A stretch of 64,000 bases of DNA from CALFVT01 sp039989855 (GTDB lineage: Bacteria > Pseudomonadota > Alphaproteobacteria > Caulobacterales > Maricaulaceae). Positions 25,618 to 34,712 of this stretch are shown here, in pieces. The DNA is taken from NCBI GenBank assembly GCA_039989855.1, contig JBDXGZ010000003.1, positions 85,989-149,988 of the forward strand, given 5' to 3'. Below the pieces are notes generated by a model that ran no database searches, had not been told where the DNA came from, and was given only the letters and a program-made list of their open reading frames with translations. Within the stretch, counting starts at the first letter, position 1. Each line of letters starts with the position of its first letter. Position numbers and translations under genes: made by a program.

Positions 25618-27270
25618 ATGCGTTTACTTGAAGCAGCTATTTTAGGTCTTTTTGTGACAACGCTTTCTGGATGTGGAGGAGGCGGTGGAAATACGGCCTC
25701 TCAACCCGTGGTTCAAAATGTGTCTCCACCCCCAGCACCGATTACTAAAGTCAGCCTATCAGGGCAGATAAGTTTTGACCGTATCCCTCATAATGACGCC
25801 TCTGGTTTGGATTATTCTAACACAATCATCCGCCCTATACGCGGAGCCGTTGTTGAAGCCGTGGATGCTGCGGGGTCTATCGTTGATTCAACCGTTTCAG
25901 GCACTGATGGGCGTTATGAATTGAGTGTCGATGCGCAGACAGATGTTCGCGTGCAAGTCAAAGCTCAATTATTGTCGACGTCAGGGGCAATGTGGGATGT
26001 CTCAGTCACGGATAATACGCAAGGCAATCAGCTTTACGTTATGCAAGGTTCACTTGTGAGTACAGGGGGCGCGCGGGAGCAGGTTCGCGATCTTCACGCC
26101 GCTCATGGTTGGACTGGAAGTTCATATGGTGAAGCCCGTACGGCGGCCCCTTTCGCCATTCTTGATAGTGTCTACGGGACGACGCAGGCCTTTGTAGAGG
26201 TTGATCCCAACGTTCAATTTCCGCCCTTACTCATTCACTGGAGCGTCGATAACATCACCGCAATTGGAGATCGGTCTTTAGGTCATATTGGTAAGTCGGC
26301 TTATTTTCCGAATGAGGGCGACGGGGTCATCTATATTTTGGGGCAAGAAGATGCAGACACGGATGAATATGATCAACATGTGATTATTCATGAGTGGGGT
26401 CATTATTTCGAACACCGTCTGTCTCGCACGGATTCTATTGGAGGATTGCACGCGTTGGATGACCGGCTTGATGCGCGTGTGGCCTTTAGCGAAGGATGGG
26501 CAAATGCACTCTCAGCTATTATTACAGGTGATCCCATTTACCGCGATGCGTCGGGTTTCGCCCAAGGCACTGGCTTTTCCTTTGATTTAGAGGCGCTGAA
26601 TTTAGATAAACCGGGTTGGTTTAGTGAAGCCTCGGTCGGCGCTATTATTTACGATGTTTATAACAATAAGTCAGATGATGTTGACGATATAGCAGTTGGC
26701 CTCGCGCCAATATATAATGTTATGCGCAGTGAGGCTTATAAAAGCTCACCTGTCTTTGCGACAATATTTTCTTTTGCAGATGGCCTTCGATTGGAAGACA
26801 GTGTGGAGGATCAGCAGATTGATACCTTACTTGACGCTCACGCTATTTCTGGCGCAGGGCCAAACGGAAACGGCGAGGTTAATAACGGCGCTATAGGGTC
26901 GGCCTTACCTGTCTATAAGGAAATTACTTTACAAGGCGCTCCCGTTCAGTTTTGCTCAACCGATGATGCAGGCGTGTTTAACAAACTTGGCAATCGGGAC
27001 TTTACCTTCCTGACATTGTCGCAAGAACAAAACGTCAAAATAACGGTCTCGAAGATTAGCGGCGCCGCGTCGCGAGACCCTGATTTTAATATTTGGCAAG
27101 ACGGTCAATTAATTCATAGAGCCCAACAGAGCCTCATAGATGAAGACAGCTTTGAAGGTACATTACAAGCGGGTGAATATATTATCGAAGCCTATGATTT
27201 TTTAAACATAAGCGGCCTTCGCTCTCAGCGTGGGGATAGTTGTTATGATTTACGGGTTGAAGGAAATTAA
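25618..27270 (+). CDS. lipoprotein zinc metallopeptidase (HEWGH)
   Basis: A 550-residue protein with a lipoprotein signal (LSGCGGGGG, Cys19). Residues about 45-115 form a beta-sandwich like carboxypeptidase-regulatory domains (IRGAVVEAVDAAGSIVDS, TDGRYEL). The zinc motif HEWGH is at 258-262, with a likely third ligand Glu292 in FSEGWAN. The C-terminal 100 residues resemble a PPC-type beta domain (NVKITVSKISG, LQAGEYIIEAYD). It should be an outer-membrane- or periplasm-anchored gluzincin-like peptidase. I cannot name the family. It is followed after 4 bases by another lipoprotein gene. Confidence 0.75.
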   Translation: MRLLEAAILGLFVTTLSGCGGGGGNTASQPVVQNVSPPPAPITKVSLSGQISFDRIPHNDASGLDYSNTIIRPIRGAVVEAVDAAGSIVDSTVSGTDGRYELSVDAQTDVRVQVKAQLLSTSGAMWDVSVTDNTQGNQLYVMQGSLVSTGGAREQVRDLHAAHGWTGSSYGEARTAAPFAILDSVYGTTQAFVEVDPNVQFPPLLIHWSVDNITAIGDRSLGHIGKSAYFPNEGDGVIYILGQEDADTDEYDQHVIIHEWGHYFEHRLSRTDSIGGLHALDDRLDARVAFSEGWANALSAIITGDPIYRDASGFAQGTGFSFDLEALNLDKPGWFSEASVGAIIYDVYNNKSDDVDDIAVGLAPIYNVMRSEAYKSSPVFATIFSFADGLRLEDSVEDQQIDTLLDAHAISGAGPNGNGEVNNGAIGSALPVYKEITLQGAPVQFCSTDDAGVFNKLGNRDFTFLTLSQEQNVKITVSKISGAASRDPDFNIWQDGQLIHRAQQSLIDEDSFEGTLQAGEYIIEAYDFLNISGLRSQRGDSCYDLRVEGN

Positions 27271-27274
27271 GGCC

Positions 27275-27820
27275 ATGAAGATAATCACGCATGTCATTTT
27301 AACCTCTTGTCTTTTTGCTTTGGCGGGATGCGCTGAAGTAAACGCGCAAGATAAAGCGCAATCTAAGCACGATCATTTCGCGGACATCAGTTCCGTTAAA
27401 CCAGGCGCGGCGGTTTCCCTTAGCCATGATTATGATGGGCATACGGAACTTGGAGCGTTAGAGACGGTGACGCTTTCTATCAGCCATCTTTATAAGAGCG
27501 GCATGTTAAGCGCGGCTATTTTGCCTAGTTCAGGACTTGATATTATTTCAGATACGACCCCGCAACAGACTGAGATATCAGTTGGTTCGGTCATGCAGCT
27601 TTATGTTCAATTCTCAACCCTAAAATCTGGTGCGTATAATCTCAACGTTGAAATTATACATGAGGACAGGTTCGGCCAACAGATGCGCCGCACCCTGTCT
27701 GTGCCGATCATGGCGGGTGATGTGGACATGCAGAAAAAGTCTGGATTTGAGAGAGCTGCCGCTAACAAAGTAAAGTCGACGGGCTTGATTGTTCTACCCG
27801 CCCAAGAAATCATTCGTTAA
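27275..27820 (+). CDS. hypothetical lipoprotein
   Basis: A 181-residue protein with a lipoprotein signal peptide (FALAGC at about residue 17). The rest is beta-rich and resembles no family I can name. I start at ATG 27275, four bases after the metallopeptidase stop, since the longer frame has no signal peptide at its end. Co-transcription with the peptidase suggests a partner or inhibitor, which is inference. Its stop overlaps the convergent sterol-desaturase gene by four bases. Confidence 0.7.
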   Translation: MKIITHVILTSCLFALAGCAEVNAQDKAQSKHDHFADISSVKPGAAVSLSHDYDGHTELGALETVTLSISHLYKSGMLSAAILPSSGLDIISDTTPQQTEISVGSVMQLYVQFSTLKSGAYNLNVEIIHEDRFGQQMRRTLSVPIMAGDVDMQKKSGFERAAANKVKSTGLIVLPAQEIIR

Positions 27821-28671
27821 AGCCAGCGTCTCATTTTCTCGTGCCCTTGTTTGAACCATTGGCCAAACGGTAGGGCGAGGCTCCAGAGGAGTGACTTTGG
27901 GCCACTATGCTGATGCTCAGCGAGGCCGAGGGTCATGCCGTCGTGACCCGCTTCGGGTTGGGCGCGGTAGGTACGAAATAGACGGTCCCAGACGGATAAG
28001 AAAAACCCGTAATTACGATTAGTCTCGCCTTCAATAACGGAATGGTGGACGCGGTGCATATCGGGCGTGACAATCACAGGACGAAGGATTTTATCCATCC
28101 AAAGCGGCAAGCGCAAATTAGCATGATTAAACATGGCGCTACCATTGAGGATCACTTCAAAAATAATCACGGCGGCCACGGATGGCCCTAAAACTAAAAC
28201 CCAGATGATTTTATAGGCCATAGAAAATAAAATCTCGACAGGATGAAAGCGAAGGGCGCTCGTCACGTCAAGGTCGCGGTCCGTATGGTGCACCTTATGA
28301 AGGGCCCAAAGAAATGGGACACGGTGGGACAGGACATGTTGGAGATATATCACCCCGTCCAGCAGAATGACGGCAAGAGCGAGTTCCAACCATAGGGGCC
28401 CCGCCCAAAGATTAAACACTCCCCATCCCGAGGCACTGGCTTTCATAGAAAAACCGACAGCGATGATGGGAAAAACCAGCCGTAGTACGACACTATCTAT
28501 AACCACCATCAACAGATTTGTGGCCCAACGATGAGGTCGTTTTTGTGTACGGGCCTTTCGCGGGAAGAGGGCTTCCAGCAGGATTAAACCCATCAATAAT
28601 CCGATGAAGACGCATAGCCTTAAGCGGCCTTCATGGGTCGTTATCCAAAGGGTCAATGTGTCAAAGTTCAT
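27817..28671 (-). CDS. sterol desaturase/fatty-acid hydroxylase family protein
   Basis: A 284-residue integral membrane di-iron enzyme. The histidine boxes are HVLSHR, HKVHHTD, NHANLRL and HRVHHS, as in the fatty acid hydroxylase superfamily. Four or more hydrophobic helices surround them. Members hydroxylate or desaturate sterols, carotenoids or lipids; the substrate here is unknown. It is convergent with the lipoprotein gene and its promoter lies in the region shared with the second TonB receptor. Confidence 0.87.
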   Translation of the reverse strand: MNFDTLTLWITTHEGRLRLCVFIGLLMGLILLEALFPRKARTQKRPHRWATNLLMVVIDSVVLRLVFPIIAVGFSMKASASGWGVFNLWAGPLWLELALAVILLDGVIYLQHVLSHRVPFLWALHKVHHTDRDLDVTSALRFHPVEILFSMAYKIIWVLVLGPSVAAVIIFEVILNGSAMFNHANLRLPLWMDKILRPVIVTPDMHRVHHSVIEGETNRNYGFFLSVWDRLFRTYRAQPEAGHDGMTLGLAEHQHSGPKSLLWSLALPFGQWFKQGHEKMRRWL

Positions 28672-28840
28672 GCGGAGAGAATAGGGACTTTTCTCGCGCT
28701 GGCAATAGGGCGTCAGGCGGTAAGGTAAAGATCTTTAAAATTTCTCTCAGAGCGCACAATTATTGACTGCGACTTTATAAGGGCTTTCTTTTTCAATCTT
28801 GGCCCCATATGACCGCATGAAATTATAAAGGTCTTGCGGC

Positions 28841-30877
28841 ATGAAATTGAATTTGCGCTATTCTACTTATCTATCAACGATTTTACTCGTTGGTATTTAT
28901 GGAGGCGTAAGCAAAGTTTCTGTGGCCCAAGCACAAATTCAGGCCCAAGATGAAAGCATCGATACAGTTCGCGACGTGGTTGTGGTTTATGATGAGCGCG
29001 CGCCTGTTGCCGCAGATTTACCTCTTTCTATCTCGTCATTAGGCCAAGAAACATTAACTGAAATTGCCGCTGTACACCCAGCGGAAAGCCTCAATTCCGT
29101 TGTAGGCGTGAATATTCACCGTGGTAGTGGGCAAGAACACCTGACGGCGATACGCTCACCTGTCCTCACGGGAGGAGCGGGGGCAGGTAGTTTTTTATAT
29201 CTTGAGGACGGCGTGCCGTTACGGGCGGCGGGATTTGCCAATGTTAACGGCTTGTTCGAAGGATTAACTGAAACCGCGCAAAGCCTCGAAGTGGTCAAAG
29301 GGCCGGGGCCTGTGCTTTACGGTTCAAACGCTGTGCATGGTTTGATTAATATTGTGAGCCCCTCTGTAGAGGGGCCAAACCGCTACCAAATCTTAGGCAG
29401 TGATGATGGTCTTGCGGCGGCGCGTGTGAGTGCGGCGCTTGGGCCTGTGCGTGTCACAGCCAGTGTCACCCATGATAATGGATTTAGGGCTGATTCTGGC
29501 TATGACCAGCAGAAACTGGGTTTACGCTATGAAGGCCAGTGGGGCGCATGGGAGGCAACAGGTCAAGTCTCTATTCAAAACCTCAGCCAAGAAACGGCTG
29601 GCTTTGTCCAAGGGGACGATGCGTTTGAGGATGAAGAGCTTGCTTCGGGGAATGCGTTTCCCGAAGCCTTTCGCGATAGTTCCACATACCGCGCCCATTT
29701 GAAACTTGAGCGTGATTTTGGAGAAGGAACGCTTTCGGTTACGCCCTATGCGCGCGATGTAGATTTGCGCTTTCTTCGGCACTTTGTCCCCGGCCAAGCG
29801 CTTGAAGAAAATAGTCACCGTTCTGTCGGCGTGCTGACGTCTTATTACGGCGATGATTTTAATGTTGGGCTCGACGCCGAATATACCGAAGGGGAGCTGT
29901 TTGAGTTTCAAGACAATCCGACGGTTTTTTCATTCACCCAAGGATTGCATTTTGATTATGAGGTCGAGAGTATTGTCATTGCGGGGTTTGCGGAAAAAGA
30001 TTTCCAATTGACTGAACGGCTCAGCTTTAACATCGGTGCGCGCGGGGAATATACGCGCTATGATTATGATAACCGCGCGGATAGCGGAATCTCAGGTCGT
30101 TTTATCCGCTTGGATGATCGCCGTGATGATTATTTCACTCTCACCCCGAAAGCGAGCCTGACCTTTGCCGCGTCTGAGGCGGTGAACCTATATGCCCGCG
30201 CGGCGCGGTCATCTCGTGCGCCGCAGACGAGCGACCTTTATTCTTTGCAGCAAAACCAAGTCCCTGGGGAGGCCGAGGTTGAAACGCTCGATAGTCTAGA
30301 GCTTGGCTTTAAAGGGCGCTGGGGCGACCTTGTTCTTGATCTTGCAGGCTTCGTGCAAAAGAAAGATAATTTCTTCTTTCGCAATGCGAATGGGTTTAAC
30401 GTCAGTAACGGCCAAACAAACCATACTGGAATTGAGGCGAGCTTTTATGTTCCCTTGAATGATTATATCGCTGTACGCGGATCAGGGACATTAGCCAAAC
30501 ATAGCTATGACTTTACCGAAATTGTTGGCTCTGCGGCGAATGATATTACGGACGGCGACCGTGTCGACACAGCCCCTGATACGCTCGGACATGTGACGGC
30601 GATATTTACCCCCATAGACAGAGTGACAGTGGAACTTGAATGGCGTCATGTTGGCTCTTATTTCACCGACCCGGGCAATACTAACGAATATGACGGCCAT
30701 GATCTATTTGTCGCGCGTGGGGATGTAGCGCTGACGGATAAGTTAAATGTCTTTGGCCGCGTAGATAATTTATTTAATATCGACTATGCTGATAGAGCGG
30801 ACTTTGCATTTGGGAATGAACGGTTCTTTCCGGGGCGTCCTCGCACTGTATTTTTTGGTCTTAAAGGTGAATTTTAG
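28841..30877 (+). CDS. TonB-dependent outer-membrane receptor
   Basis: A 678-residue receptor with a signal peptide (1-35). The plug (TVRDVVVVYDERAP TonB-box-like region, ADLPLSISSLGQ, FLYLEDGVPLR, LEVVKGPGPVLYGSNAVHGLINI) is followed by a 22-stranded barrel. The C-terminus GRPRTVFFGLKGEF ends in Phe, as expected for BAM-dependent insertion. There is no STN domain. The plug and size fit siderophore or metal-chelate receptors; the ligand is not known. It is followed after 14 bases by a CcmI-like gene, an unusual pair. Confidence 0.88.
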   Translation: MKLNLRYSTYLSTILLVGIYGGVSKVSVAQAQIQAQDESIDTVRDVVVVYDERAPVAADLPLSISSLGQETLTEIAAVHPAESLNSVVGVNIHRGSGQEHLTAIRSPVLTGGAGAGSFLYLEDGVPLRAAGFANVNGLFEGLTETAQSLEVVKGPGPVLYGSNAVHGLINIVSPSVEGPNRYQILGSDDGLAAARVSAALGPVRVTASVTHDNGFRADSGYDQQKLGLRYEGQWGAWEATGQVSIQNLSQETAGFVQGDDAFEDEELASGNAFPEAFRDSSTYRAHLKLERDFGEGTLSVTPYARDVDLRFLRHFVPGQALEENSHRSVGVLTSYYGDDFNVGLDAEYTEGELFEFQDNPTVFSFTQGLHFDYEVESIVIAGFAEKDFQLTERLSFNIGARGEYTRYDYDNRADSGISGRFIRLDDRRDDYFTLTPKASLTFAASEAVNLYARAARSSRAPQTSDLYSLQQNQVPGEAEVETLDSLELGFKGRWGDLVLDLAGFVQKKDNFFFRNANGFNVSNGQTNHTGIEASFYVPLNDYIAVRGSGTLAKHSYDFTEIVGSAANDITDGDRVDTAPDTLGHVTAIFTPIDRVTVELEWRHVGSYFTDPGNTNEYDGHDLFVARGDVALTDKLNVFGRVDNLFNIDYADRADFAFGNERFFPGRPRTVFFGLKGEF

Positions 30878-30891
30878 AAAGGTCATTTGAC

Positions 30892-31641
30892 GTGGTATGG
30901 ATGGTTTTATTCTTTGCGCTTATGGCGATAACGCTCATCGTGTTATGGCCATTTTTGCGGCCAACATCTGACGGGGTTCAGACGGATTGGACGCGGCAAA
31001 GTTTAAAAGCGGCTTTAGCCGCTGTCGATAAGGATGAAGCACGGGGTGTTCTCAGCGCAGAGGCGGCAGAGGCGCAAAGAGTTGATATAGCCCGCAAAGC
31101 GGAAGCGGCTTTGACACGTTCTGATGCTGACAGGTCGCCTATGGCCGCTCGACCAAAGGGCCGCGCGGCGTTTATCTGTGTTTCTATCATTCTTGTAATC
31201 GCGCCTGTTCTATTATGGGCAGGCTACGCTCGCCTTGGGACTCCTAATCCGCAGAGGGCAGAGGCGGCGGCACAAGAAAAAGTACAATTAGGGGCGCAGG
31301 CGCAGGCGGATCTGACCCTAGAGAGTGCTATAGCTGAAATTGAAACTCGCCTGAAAGATACGCCTGAAGAGGGACGGTTGTGGGTTGCTCTGGGGGACTT
31401 AAAGAATAGGCAGGCCGATTACGCGGGAGCGGAAGCGGCGTTTGAACAGGCCGTACTTTATTCAAAAGAACAATCTGAAGGCATGGCTCAGCTTTGGCTT
31501 ATTTTGGCCATGACGCGCCGCTCGCAAGGACTACCGTTCTCAGACCCCTCTATCGTCGAGCCGCTAGAGAGATCACTCGCGCTTGATCCGAACTCTCCTG
31601 CGGCTATTTTATTGGCACGTGTACAAGACAAAACACCCTAA
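30892..31641 (+). CDS. CcmI/CycH-like TPR membrane protein
   Basis: A 249-residue protein. An N-terminal helix (1-20) and a second near residue 95 flank a charged cytoplasmic segment with the CcmI-type VDKDEARGVLSAEAAEAQRVDIARK stretch (residues 45-70). The periplasmic TPR region follows (about 145-245, GRLWVALGDLKNRQADYAGAE, LERSLALDPNSPAAILLARV). CcmI delivers apocytochromes to the haem lyase. The other ccm genes are not here. The start is GTG 30892, 9 bases after an AAAGG box. Confidence 0.75.
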   Translation: MVWMVLFFALMAITLIVLWPFLRPTSDGVQTDWTRQSLKAALAAVDKDEARGVLSAEAAEAQRVDIARKAEAALTRSDADRSPMAARPKGRAAFICVSIILVIAPVLLWAGYARLGTPNPQRAEAAAQEKVQLGAQAQADLTLESAIAEIETRLKDTPEEGRLWVALGDLKNRQADYAGAEAAFEQAVLYSKEQSEGMAQLWLILAMTRRSQGLPFSDPSIVEPLERSLALDPNSPAAILLARVQDKTP

Positions 31642-31721
31642 CCCACCATATACGTTTTATGAGAAAAAATTGTATGGGCCTTAAAACCTCTTTTAAGCAT
31701 TAGCTTTTATAATCGAAAATT

Positions 31722-32165
31722 ATGTCGTCTGTTGAAACTTATATATTAAATTTAATACCCCAGCCTTTGGGCGCGTTCTATCACCGTTATACTGATATTT
31801 GCCGGTTTATAATCATTGGCGGAACGGCGACTGTTATTCATTTTGTTACAGCGATTTTTGTCTATCATGGTTTGGAGCTTTCGCCTTTGTGGTCAAATTT
31901 TGTCGCTTTTTGCGTGGCGTTTAATGCGACATATATAGGTAATTATTTTTGGGCCTTTGAAGCGGATGCTAAGCACCGAGACTCTTTACCTAAATCATTA
32001 ACCGTCTCAATAACGGGGCTTCTCTTAAGTCAATTTATTGTCTGGGGGCTGACAGAACATCTCGGCTTTGCCTTCCACATAACGCTTATTTGCGCCGTTA
32101 TGCTTGTCCCCTTGGTCACGTTCACTTTAAATAAGTTTTGGGTCTTTAAGAAAAAGGTCGCTTAA
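31722..32165 (+). CDS. GtrA family membrane protein
   Basis: A 147-residue protein with four membrane helices, typical of GtrA flippase-like proteins for polyprenyl-linked sugars (FIIIGGTATVIHF, NATYIGNYFWAFEA, LVTFTLNKFWVFK). It has no glycosyltransferase neighbour here. A second, shorter GtrA-like gene is at 38.5 kb. Confidence 0.85.
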   Translation: MSSVETYILNLIPQPLGAFYHRYTDICRFIIIGGTATVIHFVTAIFVYHGLELSPLWSNFVAFCVAFNATYIGNYFWAFEADAKHRDSLPKSLTVSITGLLLSQFIVWGLTEHLGFAFHITLICAVMLVPLVTFTLNKFWVFKKKVA

Positions 32166-32193
32166 CCGCGACCTCAATTCATAAGAGACAAGG

Positions 32194-33087
32194 TTAGGTA
32201 AAGCGCGGAGAAATTTTAGCGTCTTTCAGCCATCCGAGTTTTTCGTAAACAAGCAGGAGGGTTCCATTATAGTCGAAAAGACGGTTCCAAAATCCTTTAC
32301 GAGGCAGGTGGAGGGCGCTTTGAGGCTCATCATGGTGATGATCATGAAAGGCTTCGCCGCCTGTCAATAAAGCCATTGCATAATCCGCCCATTTCGGTGT
32401 CTTTAGATGTCCTAAAACATTTATACCATAATTGGTCGCGTGGAATTGCATGGAGCGCCCAATTACAAAGGATCCATGAAGAATACCTGTGAGGATTAAA
32501 GACCCTCCCATAAGCCAGACGGACATATAAATAAAAGCAGGAATGATAAAATGTATGAGGATTGATAGCTCATGATAATATCTGTCCATCCAGACTATGA
32601 CGGGGCTGTCTTTAAGCCATAAGGCCATAGGGCGACGGCCATCGCGCTCATCGCGAAATAAAATCCAACCGACCCACGCCCATGTTTTGCTCTCAAACGG
32701 GTTATGAGGATCACCCGGTTCATCCGCAAAGCGGTGATGTTGACTATGGTAATTGACCCATTCTCTGACAGTACCTTGCATCGCAATCATAAGGTTAATC
32801 ATGGTGATGATTTGAGCGGGCGTGCTCAGACGTCCAGCGCGGTGCTGCATAATTCTGTGCAAAGGGCCAATCCCCCCGTTACATATTAATATAGAGAGAG
32901 CGATAACGCCTAAGGCTAAGCCTATATAATATGTCTTAAGTTCGACACTTTTTAGAACAAGTCCCAGCACAATCATGGTGACGAGAACGATGACGCCAAG
33001 TGCAGGGTAAATAATGGCGGCAAATGCTGATCCCCAGCTGAAATTTTCCATAGATTTTTTGATGGCTTGCGATCTTGGGGTGCGCAT
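32194..33087 (-). CDS. fatty acid desaturase (acyl-CoA/acyl-lipid delta-9 type)
   Basis: A 297-residue membrane di-iron desaturase. Three histidine clusters are visible: HRIMQHR, HSQHHRFADEPGDPHNPF and EAFHDHHH. The spacing and the GDPHNP motif match the delta-9 stearoyl-CoA-desaturase-like group. It would introduce a double bond into membrane fatty acids for fluidity control. It reads alone, away from the 33.5-kb membrane gene. Confidence 0.9.
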   Translation of the reverse strand: MRTPRSQAIKKSMENFSWGSAFAAIIYPALGVIVLVTMIVLGLVLKSVELKTYYIGLALGVIALSILICNGGIGPLHRIMQHRAGRLSTPAQIITMINLMIAMQGTVREWVNYHSQHHRFADEPGDPHNPFESKTWAWVGWILFRDERDGRRPMALWLKDSPVIVWMDRYYHELSILIHFIIPAFIYMSVWLMGGSLILTGILHGSFVIGRSMQFHATNYGINVLGHLKTPKWADYAMALLTGGEAFHDHHHDEPQSALHLPRKGFWNRLFDYNGTLLLVYEKLGWLKDAKISPRFT

Positions 33088-33187
33088 AGAATCCTCATGC
33101 TTATGTTTAACATTGTTTCTGATCTTTATATCAAGTCAAAGAAAATAGTTAGTAACAATATGTCTTTTAGAGGTGATGTGTGAGTGA

Positions 33188-33227
33188 CAGTTAGGTTCTA
33201 GATGTGGATTGCGAATGAACCTAACTG
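33188..33227. repeat. perfect 11-bp inverted repeat
   Basis: Arms CAGTTAGGTTC (33188-33198) and GAACCTAACTG (33217-33227) with an 18-base loop. A short GCCG-atca-CGGC hairpin follows directly. There is no T-run, so it is not a clear terminator. It may be a regulatory structure or the relic of an element end. Confidence 0.6.
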
Positions 33228-33488
33228 CCGATCACGGCTTAACAAACAAAGAAAAATATTGCGAGGACTTAATGCAGCTCATGAGCTGATGAAACTTACT
33301 TTGAACATATGAATAGATCATTTAGTTTCATTCTATCTCTCTAAAACTTAGGTCTTTGTCGATTAACTGATATCAAAATGAATAATGGGAATAACAAAAA
33401 TAGGTGACAAGATTCCTATCAATGCAAGTCTCTCTCAGATGATGGTAATTAATCGTCGGAATTTCATTGATTATGTGAATTCCATTAG

Positions 33489-33503
33489 TTAATCATCTGT
33501 TAA
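33489..33503. promoter_or_regulatory. CtrA-type site TTAA-N7-TTAA
   Basis: The full CtrA consensus spacing TTAA-TCATCTG-TTAA lies 23-37 bases upstream of the ATG of the M48-like gene. CtrA is the cell-cycle master regulator in Caulobacter-like bacteria. The short word also arises by chance in AT-rich DNA, so confidence is moderate. Confidence 0.4.
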
Positions 33504-33525
33504 GAAACAATTACGGGGAAAGATT

Positions 33526-34365
33526 ATGGCATTGAGCAAAGTCGAGTTGAAAAGTTTACGGCATAAAAGTGAAGCTTCGAGGTTTTATTTAACATTATTC
33601 GTGCTTATCCCAGTTGCCTTGTTACTTATTTCACTCGTGGTATTAAGCTTTGGTCTTATACTTTTATATCTGCCATTTCTTTTGTTTTTCTTATGGGTGG
33701 CCTTAAAATTATTTATCGCCCACCATATGAACAATTCCGTACTTGTTACTGAAACATCGTTTCCAGAAATCTGGGATGCGATAAATGAAGCTAAAGAACA
33801 TTTTGGGTATAACAAAACTGTAGATGCCTATGTTTTCGAGGCAGGAACTTATAATATTGGATTACTTCCTTTGCTTGGTAGAAAAGCTCTCATGTTTAAT
33901 TCAGAGCTTATGGCAGATGATTCAGATGTTAATGAGAAAAGGTTTCTAGTTGGCAGATTTGTTGGTGGACTTGCGTCCAAGCACTATAGGTTTGGTTGGT
34001 TAGAGTTTTTAATTAATAGCGTAGAAAAAATTGTAATTTTTAATATAGTTTTGTACCCATATGAAAGATCCGTTATTTATACGGGTGATCAACTCGGGCT
34101 GCACTTTATACACGGGGATACAACATCGGCTGTGTCCGTTTTAACGAAGCTAATGGTTGGAAAAGACATTGCCTCTAAAGTGAATACGGAAAGTATAATC
34201 AAGCAAGGCTATATTAGTAGAGGAAGTTTTTTCTCATGGTTAGCTAGAATGTTGTCGCCTTTTCCTCATACCATTTCACGTGTTAGAAATATTTTAGAAT
34301 TCGCACATCGACTCTATGATCAAAACCCTGGTGATACAGTTAAGCATCTTGATTCTAATGAGTAA
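33526..34365 (+). CDS. membrane protein resembling M48 peptidase but lacking the zinc motif
   Basis: A 279-residue protein with two N-terminal helices (about 20-41 and 45-66) and a soluble domain. The layout, FEAGTYNIGLLPLLGRKALMFNSELM (105-130) and the stretch ERSVIYTGDQLGLHFIHGD (180-198), recall HtpX/M48 peptidases. There, HExxH would be followed by an E-x-x-A-D-x-x-G motif. In this protein the place of HExxH reads GRFVGGLASKH (143-153), so zinc binding looks lost. It may be a pseudoprotease or a different family. It shares AT-rich composition with the next small gene. Confidence 0.6.
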   Translation: MALSKVELKSLRHKSEASRFYLTLFVLIPVALLLISLVVLSFGLILLYLPFLLFFLWVALKLFIAHHMNNSVLVTETSFPEIWDAINEAKEHFGYNKTVDAYVFEAGTYNIGLLPLLGRKALMFNSELMADDSDVNEKRFLVGRFVGGLASKHYRFGWLEFLINSVEKIVIFNIVLYPYERSVIYTGDQLGLHFIHGDTTSAVSVLTKLMVGKDIASKVNTESIIKQGYISRGSFFSWLARMLSPFPHTISRVRNILEFAHRLYDQNPGDTVKHLDSNE

Positions 34366-34380
34366 ATTAAAGGCAGTATC

Positions 34381-34632
34381 ATGAATATTACCAGCTCCAT
34401 AAACTTTGCAATTTTTGCTACTAGCTTAAATGTTGTGAAAACTATTATAATCTGGGTAAATAGATTTTTCTTTGACAGTTTCCTACCATACAAGGTTGTA
34501 GTGGGAGCGGATATATTCACGAATTTATTGTTTTATACCGCCTTAATTATCTGTTTTGTTGCCCTTAAAGATGCTCTCAGAGATAGATCTGATGGAGATT
34601 TGTACGAGTCTCTGGGGCTCAGAAACGACTAA
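34381..34632 (+). CDS. small hypothetical membrane protein
   Basis: 83 residues with two hydrophobic segments (about 12-30 and 38-62) and a charged tail (DALRDRSDGDLYESLG). It begins 15 bases after the M48-like gene and is probably co-transcribed with it. No family is recognised. The pair might work together in the membrane. Confidence 0.5.
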   Translation: MNITSSINFAIFATSLNVVKTIIIWVNRFFFDSFLPYKVVVGADIFTNLLFYTALIICFVALKDALRDRSDGDLYESLGLRND

Positions 34633-34712
34633 TATTTATAAGTTAAAGTGGCGGTTTTAACCCGTAACCGTCATAAATGACCTCACTTGTATTGATGGAT
34701 AGGACTTAAGCC

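Larger units (their letters stand above)
33088..33525. other. AT-rich intergenic region with an inverted repeat and CtrA-type site
   Basis: About 440 bases without a supported gene between the divergent desaturase and M48-like genes. It holds an 11-bp perfect inverted repeat (33188-33227) and a TTAA-N7-TTAA site (33489-33503). The rest is AT-rich and likely promoter DNA for both genes. Confidence 0.5.
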
